A stretch of DNA of 64,000 nucleotides. Source: Piromyces finnis (Eukaryota > Neocallimastigomycota > Neocallimastigomycetes > Neocallimastigales > Neocallimastigaceae). The notes under the pieces were generated by a model, which had not been told where the DNA came from, did not search any database, and saw only the letters and a list, made by a program, of their open reading frames with translations. The position numbers were made by a program, and so were the translations under genes. Below, one piece after another: positions 1 through 19,804 of this stretch; position 1 is the first letter of the stretch, and every line of letters begins with the position of its first letter. The stretch is taken from positions 946,501 to 1,010,500 of the forward strand of contig MCFH01000009.1 in assembly GCA_002104945.1 (NCBI GenBank). Direction: 5' to 3'.

Positions 1-13
1 ATTATATAATTAG

Positions 14-2806
14 CCATATGGAAATTGGGGTACTTATTCGGAACCATATTATTTAACATGGAATTGGGAAATGTTTGTTAGCTATATTAGAAAAATTAGA
101 CAACATTTTCCTAATGATCTAGCATTTTCATTTACAGGACAATATGATGAAGAAATGAAGTTATTTCATATGATTATTAAAAATTATTATATTGAAACTA
201 TTGATGAAAACAAAACTTGTGGTTTTTTAAATAATAAAGAAAAGGTATTACAAATTATAGAAACAATTATCAAACCTATATTTTCACAATTAGGAGATGA
301 TTGGTACCCGGATAATGAAGAAACTAGAGCCTTTTTAAACAATAATGATTATATTGCTCCGGAAGATCTACCAAAAATGTAATAATATAAAAATATATAT
401 AGAGCTCTGAAAAACAAAACAAAATAGTAAAAAAAAAAAAAAAAGAGATGAAAACAAAAATAATTTTTTTTTTAAAAATAAAATGATAATATTAATTTTT
501 AACATTATAATGTATATAATATATGAATCTTTTTAAAATAATTAGATGTTGTCGAGATACGTCAGTATATAGTAATGGTTTTTTAGGATTTACCATCGAC
601 AGTCCAAATTCAATGAGAAAAGTAAATATCTATAGTGAAAATAATTTAAATGGAGAAATTGCAGCTGGTTTTATTCCTGGATCAACTTCATGTAAAAATT
701 CATTCCAAAAAATATATAATATGTAACAATTAGGATTAATATTATTGAATAAAATTTTATTATTTATTATAAATGGACTAAAACATTTATATCTATTTAA
801 CCTTTATATAATATTTATTATTATTATTATTATTATTTTTTTTTTTTAAAAAAAAAAAACAATTAATTTTTAAATATTATATATTATAAAATAAATTAAT
901 GATGAATAAAATAAATAAAGATTTAGGAGGATCTGGAATAGTGATATCTAACAATATAAGTGAAGAAATGCAAGATATTGCTTGGAATTTTATTTTAATG
1001 CTTATTAATAAATCATTAAATTATTTAACAGATATTGGTATAGCTACAAATATGATGCCTCCTTATGATTCTTTATTTGATGTTAAATATTGGAATGAAA
1101 AAGAATGGGATATACCAAAAAATCAAATTCGTCATTCTTTACAAATACAATATCCTCGTCAAACATTTCCAGAATTTGGTGAACTAGAAGATCGTCATCC
1201 TATTCGATTAATGATGTAAATCTCGTTATATTTGTATTTTATTTTTTCTTTTTAATTAATAATATATATGTAAATTAATTTTTTTAACATTTTTATTATT
1301 ATAATAAAATTAAAAAAAAAAAAAAATAGACTGGAAATAATGAAAAAAAAAGTTGATCCATCTGAGGCTATTGATAGATGTTGTAAATTAATGAATAGTG
1401 TATTAGCAGGTGAATGCACTGATAAACATTGGGTATGCAAATAATTTTTATTATAATATCTTTTTTTAATAAATAAAACTATATTTACTTTTTATTTATT
1501 GAAATGAGAAAAATCCATACTTTTAATAATAACATTATTATACTATATTACTGATATTAATGAATAGACATATTCAATAAGTGAATGTACAAGTCTTCAA
1601 AATAGAAAAATTCAATTTAGTTGGAATAATAGCTCATGTAAAGGAGGTATTTCCCTTCCAAAAGATACTACTATTGATTGTTCGTATATATCACCACGTT
1701 CTGGATTTGGAGGTTCTATGATTATTTTCTCATTGTTAGGTATTATACTCAGTTTGGTATATCTAAGCCTATTCTATAAATATCGTAATACCGAGCCAAT
1801 AAAGAAAGCACCATTAAATTTTTCAGCTGTGGTTATTTTTGGGGCTATATTAAATTTCTCATCTGTAATTTTTACTACTGGTCAACCAAATGAATTTAAA
1901 TGTATTTTTAGTAAATGGCTTTTAGTAATTGGATTTGGTTTATCCTTTGGTGGATTTGCTGTAAAACTAAAGAAAATTTATGAAATATATAATTCTCATA
2001 ATGTATCTAATGATTATATATCAGATATAAAACTCTATCGAATGCTAATTGGACTATTAATTCTCGATTCCATTTCATTAATTTTTTGGACCAGTATTAA
2101 TAGTCCAACATCTATTATTTCAAAGGAAGAGTATAAAGTAAATAGTCGGGTAATTCCATATGATGTAATTAGATGTAATAGTTTTCATGATCAAAACTTT
2201 ATTACTATATTTTTCCTCTATGTATTTAACATTTTAACATTAATTTACGGGTAATTATATTTAATATATACATGGTTGTAATTTGTAATTATCATTTTTA
2301 TTAAAATTTTTATTTTAATTTAATAATTATTATTATAGATTATGGCTTTCCTATAATACATGGTCTATTCCTCAAAGCTATTCGGAAACCAAGTTTGTTG
2401 GAACTTCGCTATTTATTGCTGCATTGGCTATCATAATTGTTATACCGCTTATATGGTTTAGCTATTCAAATGAAATGAGTTACTTGGTTAAATCATTAAT
2501 TTTGAATTTTGCAACCGCGATTTCTCTAAGTATATTCTGTGTACCAAAACTACGGTCAGCGTATTATTATAGTAAAATATTATATAAAAAAAAAGACTCT
2601 GAAGATCAATTAGTTAATCCTTTAAATTCAGATAAGGTATATATATATTTTTTAATTTTTTATCTACTATTTTTAAATTAATGAGATGACTTAACATTTC
2701 TTAATACATATAAAAAAATATTTAATTATAGATAACTGGTCCGTTATGCTGTCCAAATTGTGGTGTATTGATAAATAATTTTAATGAGTTTAAATTTCTA
2801 GAATAA
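14..2806 (+). CDS. Class C (GABA-B-like) GPCR with solute-binding-protein ectodomain, 5' truncated
   Basis: Multi-exon gene entering from the left edge; the first visible exon starts after an AG at 12-13. Exons run roughly 14-378, 546-721, 929-1215, 1330-1431, 1573-2248, 2339-2637 and 2731-2806 (TAA). The first three encode part of a periplasmic-binding-protein-like extracellular domain rich in Trp/Tyr. Exons 4-5 carry a Cys-containing linker (SECTSLQ, SSCKGG, DCSYISP) typical of the segment between ligand domain and membrane. Then come seven hydrophobic segments of the 7tm_3 type, with SETKFVGTSLF before the sixth. The tail is short and ends with CCPNCGVL. Known for the family: class C receptors bind small ligands through a Venus-flytrap domain and signal through G proteins; such fusions are abundant in anaerobic gut fungi. 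Ligand unknown. The N-terminus and signal peptide lie outside the window. Family assignment comes from motif recall, not a search. Confidence 0.8.
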
Positions 2807-3355
2807 ATACAGATTGAAAAAATGAAAAAAACATGAAATATATTATATATAATATATAAACATTTTATAAACATTTTATAATATATAAATTTAATTAATA
2901 TTTATATCTATTTTTTTTTTTTTTGCCTTTATTATATATAAAAATCTATATATATATATATATATAGTTTTTTTTTTCTTCTTTTTTTTTTTTTATTTTT
3001 ATAAAATATAACAAAACAAAACAAACAAATAAACAAACATATATTAACCATCAAATTTATATATTTTTTTAAATAAATATTTCTTTTTTATATTAGAAAA
3101 CATATTATTTAATTTTATTTATTTATTTTGATTTTAATAAATATTTTCTATATTGATATCTATTTAAAATTATGTTTTATTATTATATAAATAAATATTT
3201 GATAAATTCTCTAAATTACTTAAATCTAAATTAAATGTGTACAAATATAAGATATAAAAAACTAGAAAATATATAAAGGTTAATATTATAAAAATAAAAT
3301 TTAACTATTTTAATGATTTATTGATTTTATTGATGTAGAAGTGATAATTGCTGAA
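2807..3355. other. Convergent intergenic spacer, no gene seen
   Basis: AT-rich spacer between the GPCR stop and the NSUN5 stop, which face each other. It holds poly-T runs (about 2918-3000), a short (TA)n at 2948-2966 and an (AACAA)n-like stretch near 3010-3040. No conserved coding potential seen on either strand. Confidence 0.6.
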
Positions 3356-3883
3356 TTATTTTTTATTCTTATTCTTCTTATTCTTCTTCTTTTTCTTTTT
3401 AATACTTCCATTTGTTTTTAATATTCCAATTTTATTATCCTTAACTTCTTTATTAGAATCAATTTTTTCTGTTTCAGTTGATATTTCATCATTAGCCTCA
3501 TCAGAATTGATTCTTTCAAAACATGATACAAAGAAACCAATAACATAATCTTCTTCTGGCAATGTTCTTGCAACGTAGTCAGCTATTTGTGAGATTTATT
3601 TAATTTTTAAAAGATAAATTTTGATAGAAAATATAGAAAAATAGTATTTGATATTATTAAAAATCTCAAAAAAAAAAAAAAAAAAAAAAAAATTATACAT
3701 AGATAAAATAACATCTACCATGTTCAACTGATCCTTCTAAACCTCTTCTTTTCCATTGAGGAATACAATGTGCAGATAATCTAAATTCATTAGTTGATTC
3801 CAATGCTCTTTTAACAACATCTTCATTTTCAATTTGATGTATTGAACAGGTTGAGTAACTTATTCTTTTAACTTTTGGAACTA

Positions 3884-3946
<63 letters not shown>

Positions 3947-4860
3947 TAATAAATTTATTTTTAATCTCTTTTTACATTTAAAAGCATGTTGAATTGTTAA
4001 TAATTGAAAATCAGATAAAGATTTTAATCTTTCTTGTACTAATTTATTTGATGTATCTTTAATATCAAGTATAGTTTCGTTCTCATTTTCCTCTAAATAA
4101 AATTATAAATTTATATTATTATATAATTAATATTAATAAATATGTTTTAATAAACTCCATTATTATGCTAAACAATAACCACAATATAATTAAAATTAAC
4201 CTTGAGATTTTTGGTTTAAAATTTGATCTAAACGACTAACAATTCCTGAACCTGAACATGAAGGATCTAGTAAAATATATTCAACCTTTGTATAAATTAA
4301 CCATTTAAATTAGTAATGATATTTTAATATTGAAATATTATTATTTTTGATTCATACATCAGCATATTTTGGGTCATTTGGATCAGCTTCAAGGAAATTT
4401 TCATTAAGTGGTTCGATACATGAACATCCAGCCTTTGTTGTTAATCTTTTTAACAATCCAAGTCTTCTCTTGTCTAAATCGAATGCAAATATATGTCCTT
4501 TGTTTCCCATTAAACTAGCAACATGTGAAGTTTTATTTCCTGGTGCCGCACAACCATCAATAACAACGGATCCTGGAGGTGGGCTTAATACATGGGCTGG
4601 GAAGCAACTTGCTTTATCCTTTTAATATAAAAAAGGAAAACAGTAATATACATTAATGATTTACAAATTATTAATTTCTTATTTTCATATTATATGTTTT
4701 AATTTTTACTTGTAATATTAATGTTCCATTTAAATATAAAGGATGATCATGAAAATCAGTATTGGCTGGAAAAACCAATAAATCATTAAGGTGAAAGTCT
4801 TTTCTAAATGTTTTTGGTCTTTGTATTTTTAATTGTTATTAGTAATCCATTTAATTATAA

Positions 4861-4931
<71 letters not shown>

Positions 4932-5557
4932 ATATTAAAGCTGTTTTTATATCATTATTAATTACTTGAAATGGGCCAATTCTTTTCCTTCAACTGGTGG
5001 TAATAATTCATAACCATTATTTTTTTGGAAATATTCAATTACTTTATCGACGGTTGATTTTAGTAAATTAACTCTAACATATCTTGGTAATATAACTATT
5101 ATGTAAAATTATAAAAATAAATAATTTCTTCTTAATTTTTCTTTATGCTATTACTTTATCTTATATTTACATGGATTTTTGATTTCTTTTGGTAATAAAT
5201 CTTCATTGTTAACTGCCTTTTTTCTGATTTTTATTTTTACCAATTCAGCATTTAATCTTGCCTATATTATGAAATTTGATTTTTTATATTTATTTTTTTA
5301 ATTTAATTAATTTTATTATATTTTTAATTAAATTTCGAGATATTTACTTTATTTTTATTCATTATTTTTTGAAAAGCTGGTGCATTTTTAAAATTTTTTG
5401 CATGTCCAAATAATAAATCATATACTAACACAATTGCTAATGATTTTGATAATTTTTTTTCATTTTTTAAAATTTGGGATTTTTCTATAATTTCCGAAAT
5501 AATTGGTTTATCTATTTGAAAATAAATTAGTAAAATAAATTAAATATTTAATTTCCT

Positions 5558-5588
<31 letters not shown>

Positions 5589-5769
5589 GAAAAGATTAAA
5601 AATCAAATTTCATTATAATATTACATTTTAAGGTTTCATTAATAATAGCATACATCTTCTTTTTTTCTTTAACATCATCAGCTAATGTTACAGCCTTAAT
5701 AGTTGTTTTTTTTAAGGCCAATTTATCTAAAATCTTTGCCGCCTGAACATAAAATCCTGGTGAAGACAT
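3356..5769 (-). CDS. NSUN5: rRNA cytosine-C5 methyltransferase, NSUN5/Rcm1 family
   Basis: About nine exons read right to left. The start MSSPGFYVQAAKILDKL at 5769 matches the family's short N-terminal helix; an in-frame Met 13 codons upstream is possible. Later exons give VYDLLFGH, then PRYVRVNLLKS (RNA-binding region), FPAHVLSPPPG and VIDGCAAPGNKTSH (SAM-binding motif), motif IV DPSCSGSGIVSR and motif VI YSTCSIHQIENEDVV. The two cysteines (DPSC and STC) are the catalytic/release pair of RNA m5C methyltransferases. The protein ends LPEEDYVIGFFVSCFER followed by a Lys/Asn tail that is probably nucleolar. Known: Rcm1/NSUN5 methylates one cytosine of large-subunit rRNA. Introns are short apart from one with an (ATT)n run (3884-3946) and one with (AAAT)n (4858-4933). 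Confidence 0.92.
3884..3946. repeat. (ATT)n microsatellite in NSUN5 intron
   Basis: Uninterrupted trinucleotide run within an intron of the minus-strand gene. On the transcribed sense it reads (AAT)n and contains no AG or GT. Confidence 0.95.
4858..4933. repeat. (AAAT)n tetranucleotide microsatellite in NSUN5 intron
   Basis: About 19 tandem TAAA units in the intron between the PRYVRVN exon and the FRKDFHLNDLL exon. Confidence 0.95.
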
Positions 5770-6236
5770 TTTCAAATTTAGTTTGATATTGATATTACAA
5801 ATATCCAAATAAAATTTTGGATTAGTTTTAAAATATTTTATAAAATTTTGATTTAATTTTATTTAAATTTGTTATCCAATAAAAATCAATATATTATTCT
5901 ATATATGCTAAGCATATTAAACATATTAAAACATATAGAAAAATATTTTACAATTCTATCTTTTAACACAATTATTTAATTTAAAATAATGTTTAATAAT
6001 ATATAAATAATTGGATAATATTTGATTTATTATTATTTTTTTCTTATATTTTTATTTTATTTATTTATTTTTTTTTTCGTTTTAATTTACTTCGAATTGA
6101 TAATTTAAGTAATTATGAAAATTAAGAAATTACATTATTAAATTATCTATTTAACTAGAATTTCATTTAAGTACTGACAAGTATCAATTAATATATATAT
6201 AAATATATATTTATTAATTATAGTAAATCATTTAAA
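5770..6236. other. Divergent intergenic spacer between NSUN5 and FANCI
   Basis: Shared 5' region of two divergent genes, about 470 bp and extremely AT-rich. It presumably holds both promoters, but no distinct element can be called against this background. Confidence 0.5.
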
Positions 6237-13266
<7,030 letters not shown>

Positions 13267-14161
13267 AGGGTACTAGTAAATTTTAAACTACTTATAGTCA
13301 TTGGATCATAAGATTAATGATAGTATCATTTATATATTATTAGTTTATAAATGTTAAATTTTTATATTTTAATTTGAAATTAGGAAATTAGGTATAAAAT
13401 TCAAATCATTTAAAAATGTATAATTTTATTTCAATTATAAAGTAATATCAAATAATATCTATCTTTATATAGATTTATTAAAAATTATGTTATTAAATAT
13501 TTAAAGTATGAAAACAAAACTATATTATTTTACTATTACTACTACTACTACTACTATTATTATTATTATTATTAAAATATTTAATTGTTAACCGTTAAAA
13601 TAATAATAACAATAAAAACATTTTTGTTTTATATCAAAACTTCATATATTTTATATATATCTATTTTTAAATATTTACTTAATAGTTTGTAATATTTTTA
13701 TGAATTTAAACATACTTGATGAAGGAGAAAGTAAAAATTACTATTACTATTTTATGTATCTACACCAATTAAAATATATATATATTATAAATAAAACCAA
13801 AAATTAATGTCTTTGATTTGTATATTTTTATTTAAATATGATCTATAATATAAAATTCTTATTAATATTTGATTAATTAAATAATTTTATATTAAAAGAA
13901 AAAAAAAAAAAATATTATTAATGTTTGTTAATATATATATTTTTGTTATAAATAAATTTGTTTAATAAAATAATCTATTATTATAATATAAATAGTGGAT
14001 AAAAACTTTAAATTTAAAAAATTTTATGGCAAGAATTTTTCTTTTTTCTTTGTAACCATTTATTTTTTTTACTTATATACTAAGATGAAACTATGTTTGA
14101 TTAACGGGTTTATATAAAAAGAAATAATAAATAATTCTTGAAAATTAAAAATATGATAAAT
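13267..14161. other. Convergent intergenic spacer FANCI / RAE1
   Basis: About 0.9 kb of AT-rich DNA between two convergent stops. It contains a small (ACT)n-(ATT)n run at about 13537-13574 and poly-A. No gene seen. Confidence 0.55.
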
Positions 14162-16242
14162 TTATCTTTTCTTATTTTTTGGCTTAACATCTTCATCTTT
14201 TGTTGCATGTAAGAATACTTGAGTCTTCATATTTTGATTATTATGTTCGTGACCCTATATATATATAATGTATTAAAATTAGGAATATTATTATTGAATT
14301 ATGAATATAAAAAATTATTTATATTTATTCTTAAATTACCTTTGACCAGTCATAACCAAGAGCATAAGCAAAAATAGAACCATTTTTGTTAAATGAAGTA
14401 GCAGTAATTGGTATATTGAAATTAGGGAATTGCTTTAGTCTTTGTTTACTATCTTTATCCCAGAAGTTGAATGAACCATCCGAACCAGCAGTAGAAAATG
14501 TTCCATAAATTGGATGGAATGATATAGCATTGATAGCATAAACATTTGAGTTTTCTCTATGACACTTGAAAGAAAAGTTCATTCTAAAACAACATAATCA
14601 TAATTTAAAATTAAATATTTATTATATTTAATGTAAATTTTTGTATATCTTTACAATATTCAAAATAATTACAACAATAATAAATAATAATACATACGAT
14701 TGATCTTTATCTTCAATATATTGAATACCAACACGACCTTCAATTGAACCAACAGCAAAACCATTACCTTGTGAGAAACATGAAACAACTCTAGTTTGCC
14801 ATTTTAATGGTGATTGTAATTGCTTTTTATCATTATTTTATTTATTTGTACATATCATATGTATAATTTATATATTATTTCATTGATGGAGCAATTAAAT
14901 TAAGAAAAATCAATTAATATAATATAATAACTATTTACATAAAAATTATTCAATATTAATATATTACTTACTTTAAATGGAACAGATGGGTTTTGAAGAT
15001 TGTATACATGAATATGTTTTTCAGCAGTACCAACAACCATTAATGGGAATAATACATCCATAGTATAACAACGTTCTGGCAAATTTAAAGTATGGACAGG
15101 CTTTTGTGATCTTAAATCCCAATACTTTTTTTAATTTTATATTTTATTTTCAATTTATTTATTTTTTTTCATTTAAAACCAATAGTATTTATTTATTAAC
15201 TTTGTTTTAACATTTTGTATAGTAATAATATCTATAAATTTAATTTATTAATTATTCAATAATTCATACTTTTAAGGTTTTATCCCAACTACCAGTAGCA
15301 ACAATATTCTGCATACCACCAGTACCATCAACGAATTTTGCACATTTAATTGGCTCATCATGAGAAGCAACTTGAATTGTTTGTCCAGATGCAACATCAA
15401 TTACTTTACCAATTTTATCTACACCACCAGAAAAACATTTTGAACCATCCTTTTTATAATATAATTTTTGTTTTATGTTAATTTATGTTTATTTCATGGA
15501 AACATATTAAACATTTTCAGATTTTGAGAAACTAAAATTAATTTCACGATATAATGTTACCTTACTCCAAGAACAACATAATGCTGGACCTTCATGTGTA
15601 ATCATTGCTTTTGGAACAGTTTGTCCATTTTGTTGAACTTCATAAATTCTTGTCTAAAATTCAATAACAATAATAGATTTATGAATTTAATAAATAAAAA
15701 AACATTTATATTGATAGAATTAATTGTTTGAATATAATACATTATTATCCCATGAACTAATAGCCATAAAATCAGCTACTGGACTAAAAGAAATGTCTGA
15801 AACTGTATCAGTAGGTGGTTGTGAAACCTAAATTTTATAATCAAGATTGTTTAAATTTAACAAAAAGTAAAATTATAAGTTAATAATTTATTATATATAT
15901 TGAATTATTGGATAACTTTTGCTAATATATATCATTTTGAAATATTGTCTTTTATTTCTTTTTTTAAAAAAATTGTATTAAAATTTAGAAAATAATAGTA
16001 AATTTTAAATAATTATTGTCTTTTATAATCTATTATATTTATATTTTGTATATTGCATTTACTTCCAATATATATAATATTAATTACACATTATATTAGT
16101 TATTTAGTAATTCTTTTTATAAATATTATTGTGTATTAGAAAGATTTTAATATCTATTTTAATATCCTGTATAAGTATTAATCGAATTTTGAAATTTAAA
16201 ATGTAATATTTCATATACCTCAAAATCTTTTTGTACATTCAT
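14162..16242 (-). CDS. RAE1: mRNA export factor RAE1/Gle2, WD40 protein
   Basis: Seven or so exons on the minus strand. The start MNVQKDFE is followed by [14 protein letters not shown] and FMAISSWDN, the signature opening of RAE1/Gle2. Then come [114 protein letters not shown] and [14 protein letters not shown]. It ends in a basic tail KPKNKKR (TAA). A seven-bladed propeller is expected. Known: Gle2/RAE1 docks on the GLEBS motif of a nucleoporin at the pore and supports mRNA export. The first intron (about 15831-16219) is much longer than the others, so regulatory content there is possible but not shown. Confidence 0.93.
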
Positions 16243-17365
16243 TTTTTCTTTTTAATTTAATTCAAATTTGAAATTATGTGATTATAATTTTATTATTTGA
16301 TGTTAATATTTTAATAAAAGTATATGTATTTATATTATTAATTATATAAAATATATATATATATATATAAATATTAATGTTAGTATTCTTTAAAAATTTA
16401 AAAAAATGTAAAAATTAAAGAAATGAATAGATCATTTATATATTATTATTATAGTAATAATAATAATAATAATAATAATTATAATTATCTTTATTTATTT
16501 AAATATATGCAACTTATTTATATATTGATTCAACTTTTTAAATCATCAAATTAAATATACCTTTCTTTTATAAATATTTAATAATAAATTTATTATTATT
16601 TAAGTATTTATTCAATTAAAAAAAAAGTTTTGATTATCCTAACTTCTCAAAAGCTTTTTTTTTTTAGTATTTTAATAAAAAAAAAATAATTAATATTATA
16701 AAATTATCACATAAATTTAATTATATAAACATAAAATTAGCCAATCAAATATTTTAAATCATTCATTCAAAAAATATATATGAATAATTATAAGTTAAAA
16801 ACGAGAATATTTTACAAAATCAAAAATATATAAATTTAATAGAGCATTAGTATTTAAAATTTAAAAAAAAAAAGTACAAAAAATAATAAATCAATACCTT
16901 TATTAAATAATTTATAATTAAAATCGTTTTAATATAGCTTTTAATTATAATTAATAATGAAATATTATTTAAAAATATATATTTTTAATTTTTTTTCTCT
17001 TTTTTTTTTTTTTTGACTTTATCCAAAAATGTTGGAAAAAATTAATATAAATAAAATAAATGTTAAATAAACAGACCCAATTTTTTAAAAAATATTTTAT
17101 ATAAATTAAAGTTTTGGGAATAAAATTTAACATTAAAAAAAAAATATTTTTCTTTTTCTTTTTTTATTTAATTAAAATTAATAATAAAAGTAGTATAGTA
17201 TATATAAATAATTACATATTAAAAGGTCAATAATAGAAAGTGTTGAAAAAGAAAATAGCTTTCTTTTTTAATACTTGATATTAATTTAACATATTTCATC
17301 TATTCTTCACAATAGATTTTGAATATTAAATATTTTAATTTAATATAATAAACAACATAATAAAA
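16243..17365. other. Divergent intergenic spacer RAE1 / syntaxin
   Basis: About 1.1 kb between divergent starts, presumably containing both promoters. It has a short (AAT)n at about 16453-16481 and several poly-A/T runs. Composition is too AT-biased to call a TATA box. Confidence 0.5.
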
Positions 17366-19130
17366 ATGAGGGATAGAATGCAAGAGTTTAAGGTATATAC
17401 ATATATAACTATAATATCTTTTTTATTAATATATATATATATAACTACAATATCTTTTTTATTAATGTATATATATATATAACTACAATATCTTTTTTAT
17501 TAATATATATATATATATAACTACAATATCTTTTTTATTAATATATATATATATATAACTACAATATCTTTTTTATTAATATATATATATATAACCACAA
17601 TATCTTTTTTATTAATATATATATATATATAACCACAATATCTTTTTTATTAATATATATATATATAACTACAATATCTTTTTTATTAATATGATTTAAT
17701 TAATTCTATATTAAAATGAAAGGGTAGCTCAGTTGCTGAAGATCAATGCGCCCTAAGTTCCAACAACAAAAACTCAGCAGAAATGACAGACTTTCTATCA
17801 AAAGTAAATTTATAATAAATATAAAAGTTAATATAGTGTATAATAAAAACTAATTTTTTTTAATATAAAAGATAGAAGTTATGAAAACATCAGTAGCAGT
17901 AATTAAACAAAATGTTGAAAATTTAGAACAATTATATAATAGTTCCTTAGAGACAATTAATGATGCACAATCAAAACGTATATACAAATTAAAATTTATC
18001 TTATCATTACTGAGTAAAATAAAATAAAAAATCTAAAATAAATGATTTTATATATAAATATATTGAAATATCAAATTTTAAAGAAATATCTGTTCAACTC
18101 AATAATGAAATGGATACTATTGCAAAGCAGTCTAAAGATATACAACTTCAACTTTTATCTATGGATAAGGAAAATAGAAAACTTTCAAGTAAATTACAAC
18201 CAAGTGATTTAAGAATAAGACAAACACAAGTATGAAAGTATTAATAATTAATTAAAAAATATAAAATATGAATATCTTTGATAATAAATTGTGTCTTTAA
18301 ATATATTATATTTAGCAAGTAACCTTAACTAAATCATTTATGGATACAATGAACAAATATCGTGATATACAAACTAAATATCAAAGGAAATATAAAGAAA
18401 GAATGGAAAAGCAATATTTAGTTGGTGAATATTATATAGTTTTATTATATTAGGATTCACAAAAATTTCAAAAATTTGTTTTAAATATACAATTGATTTA
18501 AAATTACTAATTTTAAATATATTATTATTGTAAAATTATAAAAAAGTAAATCCAAATACTACTGAAAACGAAATTGCAAGATTACTAGAAAGTGGAGAAT
18601 TAGGTCAAGTTTTTGCGCAAGAGGTAAATAAATAATATGAAATATGAGATTTGTTGAATATTTATAAAGTAGATTGTAATAAATAATAATTATTTGATTA
18701 AATTAAAAAAAAAAAATAGTTAATAGAAAAAAGTTCTAAATCAACTGAAGCAAAAGCAGCTCTCCAGGAAGTTCAAGAAAGACATCAAGAAATTGTTAAA
18801 ATTGAACAAACAGTTCTAGTATGTAATATAATATCCATAATTTATTTTTCAATTTTATTCAAAAATTAAAATATCTAATAAATTTAATATATAATAATAT
18901 ATTAAATTAAACAAATAAATAAATATTAATATAAATAAATAAAAAAAAAAAAAGGAATTGCAACAATTATTCATTGATATGCAAGTTCTAGTTAAAAATC
19001 AAGGTGAAATTATTAATCAAATTGAATATCAAGTTGTTGCTGCTAATGAAAATACTGAAAAAGGTGTCGAAGAATTGAAAGAAGCTGTGGTATATCAGGT
19101 AATTTAAAAATTATTATATTATAAATAATG

Positions 19131-19161
<31 letters not shown>

Positions 19162-19422
19162 ATTGTTTAATGTTTTTAAATCTAATTATAAAACACTTTT
19201 ATATATAAAATCTTTTCTATTGTATTAAAAAATTAAAATAGAAAAAAGCTAGAAAGGTAAATTGTTAATAGTAAATTACTTATTATTATTATTATTATTT
19301 TTAATTAAATAACTAACATTATTTTTTTTTTAATTTCATATTTCATATATAAGAAATTAATTATATTAATATTATTAATTTTGATTATCGTAATTGCTGT
19401 ACTATTATTTATTTTCTTGTAA
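17366..19422 (+). CDS. Plasma-membrane-type syntaxin (Qa-SNARE, Sso1/STX1-like)
   Basis: About nine exons. First exon MRDRMQEFK, second GSSVAEDQCALSS. A helical Habc region follows (MTDFLSKIEVMKTSV through LSSKLQPSDLRIRQTQ), then VTLTKSFMDTMNKYRDIQTKYQ, the classic region before the SNARE motif. The SNARE motif includes ELQQLFIDMQVLV, then NQGEIINQIEYQVVAA, with the central-layer Gln in NQGE. A basic KKARKK precedes a C-terminal hydrophobic anchor of about 21 residues ending FIFL at the stop. Known: Qa-SNAREs of this type drive fusion of secretory vesicles with the plasma membrane; secretion is a major activity in gut fungi. The first intron (17393-17731) carries an eight-copy minisatellite. 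The exon at 18962 begins ELQQLF right after a poly-A acceptor tract. Confidence 0.9.
17406..17695. repeat. Eight-copy 36/38-bp minisatellite in syntaxin intron 1
   Basis: Tandem units begin at 17406, 17442, 17480, 17518, 17556, 17592, 17630 and 17666. Each reads TAACTACAATATC, then T6, then ATTAAT and a variable (AT)n; period is 36 or 38 bp depending on one AT dinucleotide. Two adjacent copies (17592, 17630) share TAACCAC instead of TAACTAC, so local duplication is likely. No copy contains AG. Confidence 0.95.
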
Positions 19423-19752
19423 ATTAAATATCAATTATATGATAATAAGATATATATATTATAAAAACTTTATAAAAATATGTATACAAAATAGGGGAAA
19501 AATAATTCTTTTGAAATAACCTTTAATTCTTTTCATAATATAATATATTTTTATAAATAAATTATATTTATATTTATAATAATAAATAAATAAAGTATCT
19601 TGTGCTTTTGCTATTTATACATAAATTAAGCAGTAAATATATTAATATTAATATAGTTTTTTATTTATGTTTTTACTTTTAAAAGAAAATATAATATAAT
19701 AATTATAATATTTGCTTTTGAAATAATATGTTTTTTAAATACAACAATTTAT

Positions 19753-19797
<45 letters not shown>

Positions 19798-19804
19798 TCA
19801 AAAT
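19423..19804. other. Convergent spacer syntaxin / Doa1 with long poly-T
   Basis: Spacer between two facing stops. It ends in a poly-T of about 43 nt (19754-19796) directly beyond the Doa1 stop. On the Doa1 sense strand this is a poly-A tract in the 3' UTR. Confidence 0.7.

Noticed and set aside
17393-17731. Tandem repeats as a possible CRISPR array
   Set aside because: Units are contiguous with no unique spacers, inside an intron of a eukaryotic gene.
17731-17760. tRNA A-box-like sequence GGTAGCTCAGTTG
   Set aside because: It is the start of syntaxin exon 2 (GSSVAEDQC), in correct phase. No B box (GTTCGAATC-like) or acceptor-stem pairing follows.
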